Shown here in pieces: positions 62,830 to 64,000 of a DNA stretch of 64,000 nt. The position numbers and the translations under genes were made by a program. The first letter of the stretch is position 1; every line of letters starts with the position of its first letter. Source of the DNA: Paramecium sonneborni (lineage: Eukaryota > Ciliophora > Oligohymenophorea > Peniculida > Parameciidae); NCBI GenBank assembly GCA_905182985.1, contig CAJJDN010000026.1, forward strand, positions 189,684 through 253,683, read 5' to 3'. The notes beneath the pieces were generated by a model. That model saw nothing but the letters and a program-made list of their open reading frames with translations. It did not search any database and was not told where the DNA came from.

Positions 62830-64000
62830 TCAGAAATTCACTAACTATTTCACTTCTTCAGTTCTATCTATTTTGTTCTGTGCATATTTTCCATCATAAT
62901 AACATTTTAAAATGAATAAAGCTTATTCATCATGATTTCTAAATCCTTTCATTTATCGATCTTTCTTATACTATACCTTTTAATCTATTTATGGACAACC
63001 TTTACTGTCAATCAATTAAAAATTCTTTAAGTTTTCATTTAAGAATAATTCTTCAAATAAGCTATTACTATTTTCTTATGGTAAATTATTTTGTTAAATT
63101 TATTGATCATTAAATGATCCTTAATTAATTGCAACTAAATTTTATTCATCTATTTTTTTTTAATTTTTTACATCTTTAGGAGCTTATACTTATGGAGGGG
63201 GAGGAGGAGGGGGAGGTGGAGGTGGAAGAGAAGGTTTTGCTTGCTGTTCTGAAAAGCTTTGTATTTAATTAGATGGATTTTAATAGTTGTTCTATTAATT
63301 AGGATTATTATTTTAAGAAATACTAATAGTTTATAATTATTATTAATCCTATATAAAATTTGAGTAATTTGGATTATTTTGATTTAACTATTATTGTGTA
63401 TTTTAATTGTTTAAGCTTGTATTTATCTAATTAAATCCTTAAGATTAATCTGAAACTTAAGAGAAACTTTATTAAATTTAGGGTACAGCCTATTATTTCT
63501 ATTCAAATGTTTCATATTAAACATTTTAAGAACTAGAACTATATTAATAATTCGATTGGTATTAGTTATAACTATTGGATTACGACACTTATTCCTTTTT
63601 CGGATCATCACTTAGATTTTAAGTACCATAAGAAGTTGCCATTTGATATGGATTTGCCTATTATTATTATTATTCCACTTTATTTTCATTATTGTTTTAT
63701 AAATTATATTAATATCCTTGAGTGGGAGGAAATGAAGCTATTTAATTAGAATAAGGAGGGTATGATGAATTTTGCTATCCTGAAGCTAAAGCTGAAGTTT
63801 ATGGTTTATAATCAGGTTAACCTTAATTTACAGATTATTATGGTTAAAGACCTGAGATTTATCCTTGATTTGGTAATTAATTATTATTGCTTTATGTATA
63901 ATTTGTCTGATTTCCTATTTATTGTTAAGAACTAGTATTATATGGATTAGTGATGGGTTATTAAGAATTTGAATATCCTTAATTTTATGGTTAAGGAATA
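62830..64000 (-). CDS. Q/N-rich, prion-like protein with polyproline run (5' end outside the window)
   Basis: The frame enters from beyond 64000 and ends at TGA 62830. The first 250 visible residues are Gln/Asn/Ser/Tyr-rich with little else. A run of about 11 prolines follows near 63195-63230 (SLPPPP...), then a Lys/Gln/Asp-rich part and a C-terminal region (SLFEELFLNENLKNFQLIDS, DGKYAQNKIDRTEEVKQLVNF) that looks folded. Proline runs after Q/N-rich sequence suggest a profilin/SH3-binding or RNA-granule protein, but no named domain is visible. Confidence 0.65.

Overview
This window is macronuclear DNA of a ciliate, most likely Paramecium. It is very AT-rich. TAA and TAG occur inside every long reading frame, where they must read as glutamine, and only TGA ends genes. 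The genes are interrupted by 22-33 nt introns that start with GT(A) and mostly end in TAG. Genes lie close together on both strands. All coding calls below use that code, and several depend on splicing inferred by hand; where checked, exon phases agree.

Layout. (1) 0.1-31.8 kb holds two tandem minus-strand paralogues (A at 140-17897, B at 19195-31789) of a giant multi-pass membrane protein of about 3,780 residues. I cannot assign it to a named family. (2) 33-36 kb holds a casein kinase 1 gene (its 5' part appears twice) and a small coiled-coil gene. (3) 36.2-38.8 kb holds a YTH-domain (m6A reader) gene, present twice, divergent from a small SmF (snRNP F) gene. (4) 40.2-44.4 kb holds a large kinase-like gene lacking a recognisable HRD motif, a small acidic-protein gene, a CAMK-like kinase and a decayed CDPK. 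(5) 44.9-49.2 kb holds a PX-domain sorting nexin with seven tiny introns and two unrecognised genes. (6) 50.8-53.9 kb holds a polycystin-2-like cation channel. (7) 54.0-61 kb holds a peroxisomal-type (ABCD) half-transporter in two full copies and one partial copy. (8) 58.5-64 kb holds a Q/P-rich ankyrin-repeat protein (one full, one partial copy) and the 3' part of a Q/N/P-rich prion-like protein.

Assembly structure dominates the window. All eight N joins (five single Ns and three sized gaps) are flanked by 0.6-1.9 kb direct duplications that run up to the join. These look like overlapping contig ends that were not merged. Removing the four duplications in gene A reduces it from 17.76 kb to about 11.42 kb, against about 11.41 kb for gene B after removing one. 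Both lengths, less inferred introns, divide by three. Apparent gene copies next to N joins should therefore not be counted as real without checking. The ABCD duplication at 53969-58405 has no N and may be real.

Functionally the window is an ordinary housekeeping and accessory mix: signalling kinases, RNA metabolism (YTH, SmF), endosomal sorting (PX), a calcium-permeable channel and peroxisomal lipid import. I see no operon, CRISPR array, tRNA, rRNA or mobile element. The most interesting items are the giant membrane paralogues with patchy identity, the AAG/CAG intron acceptors in several genes, and the very close YTH/SmF divergent pair.
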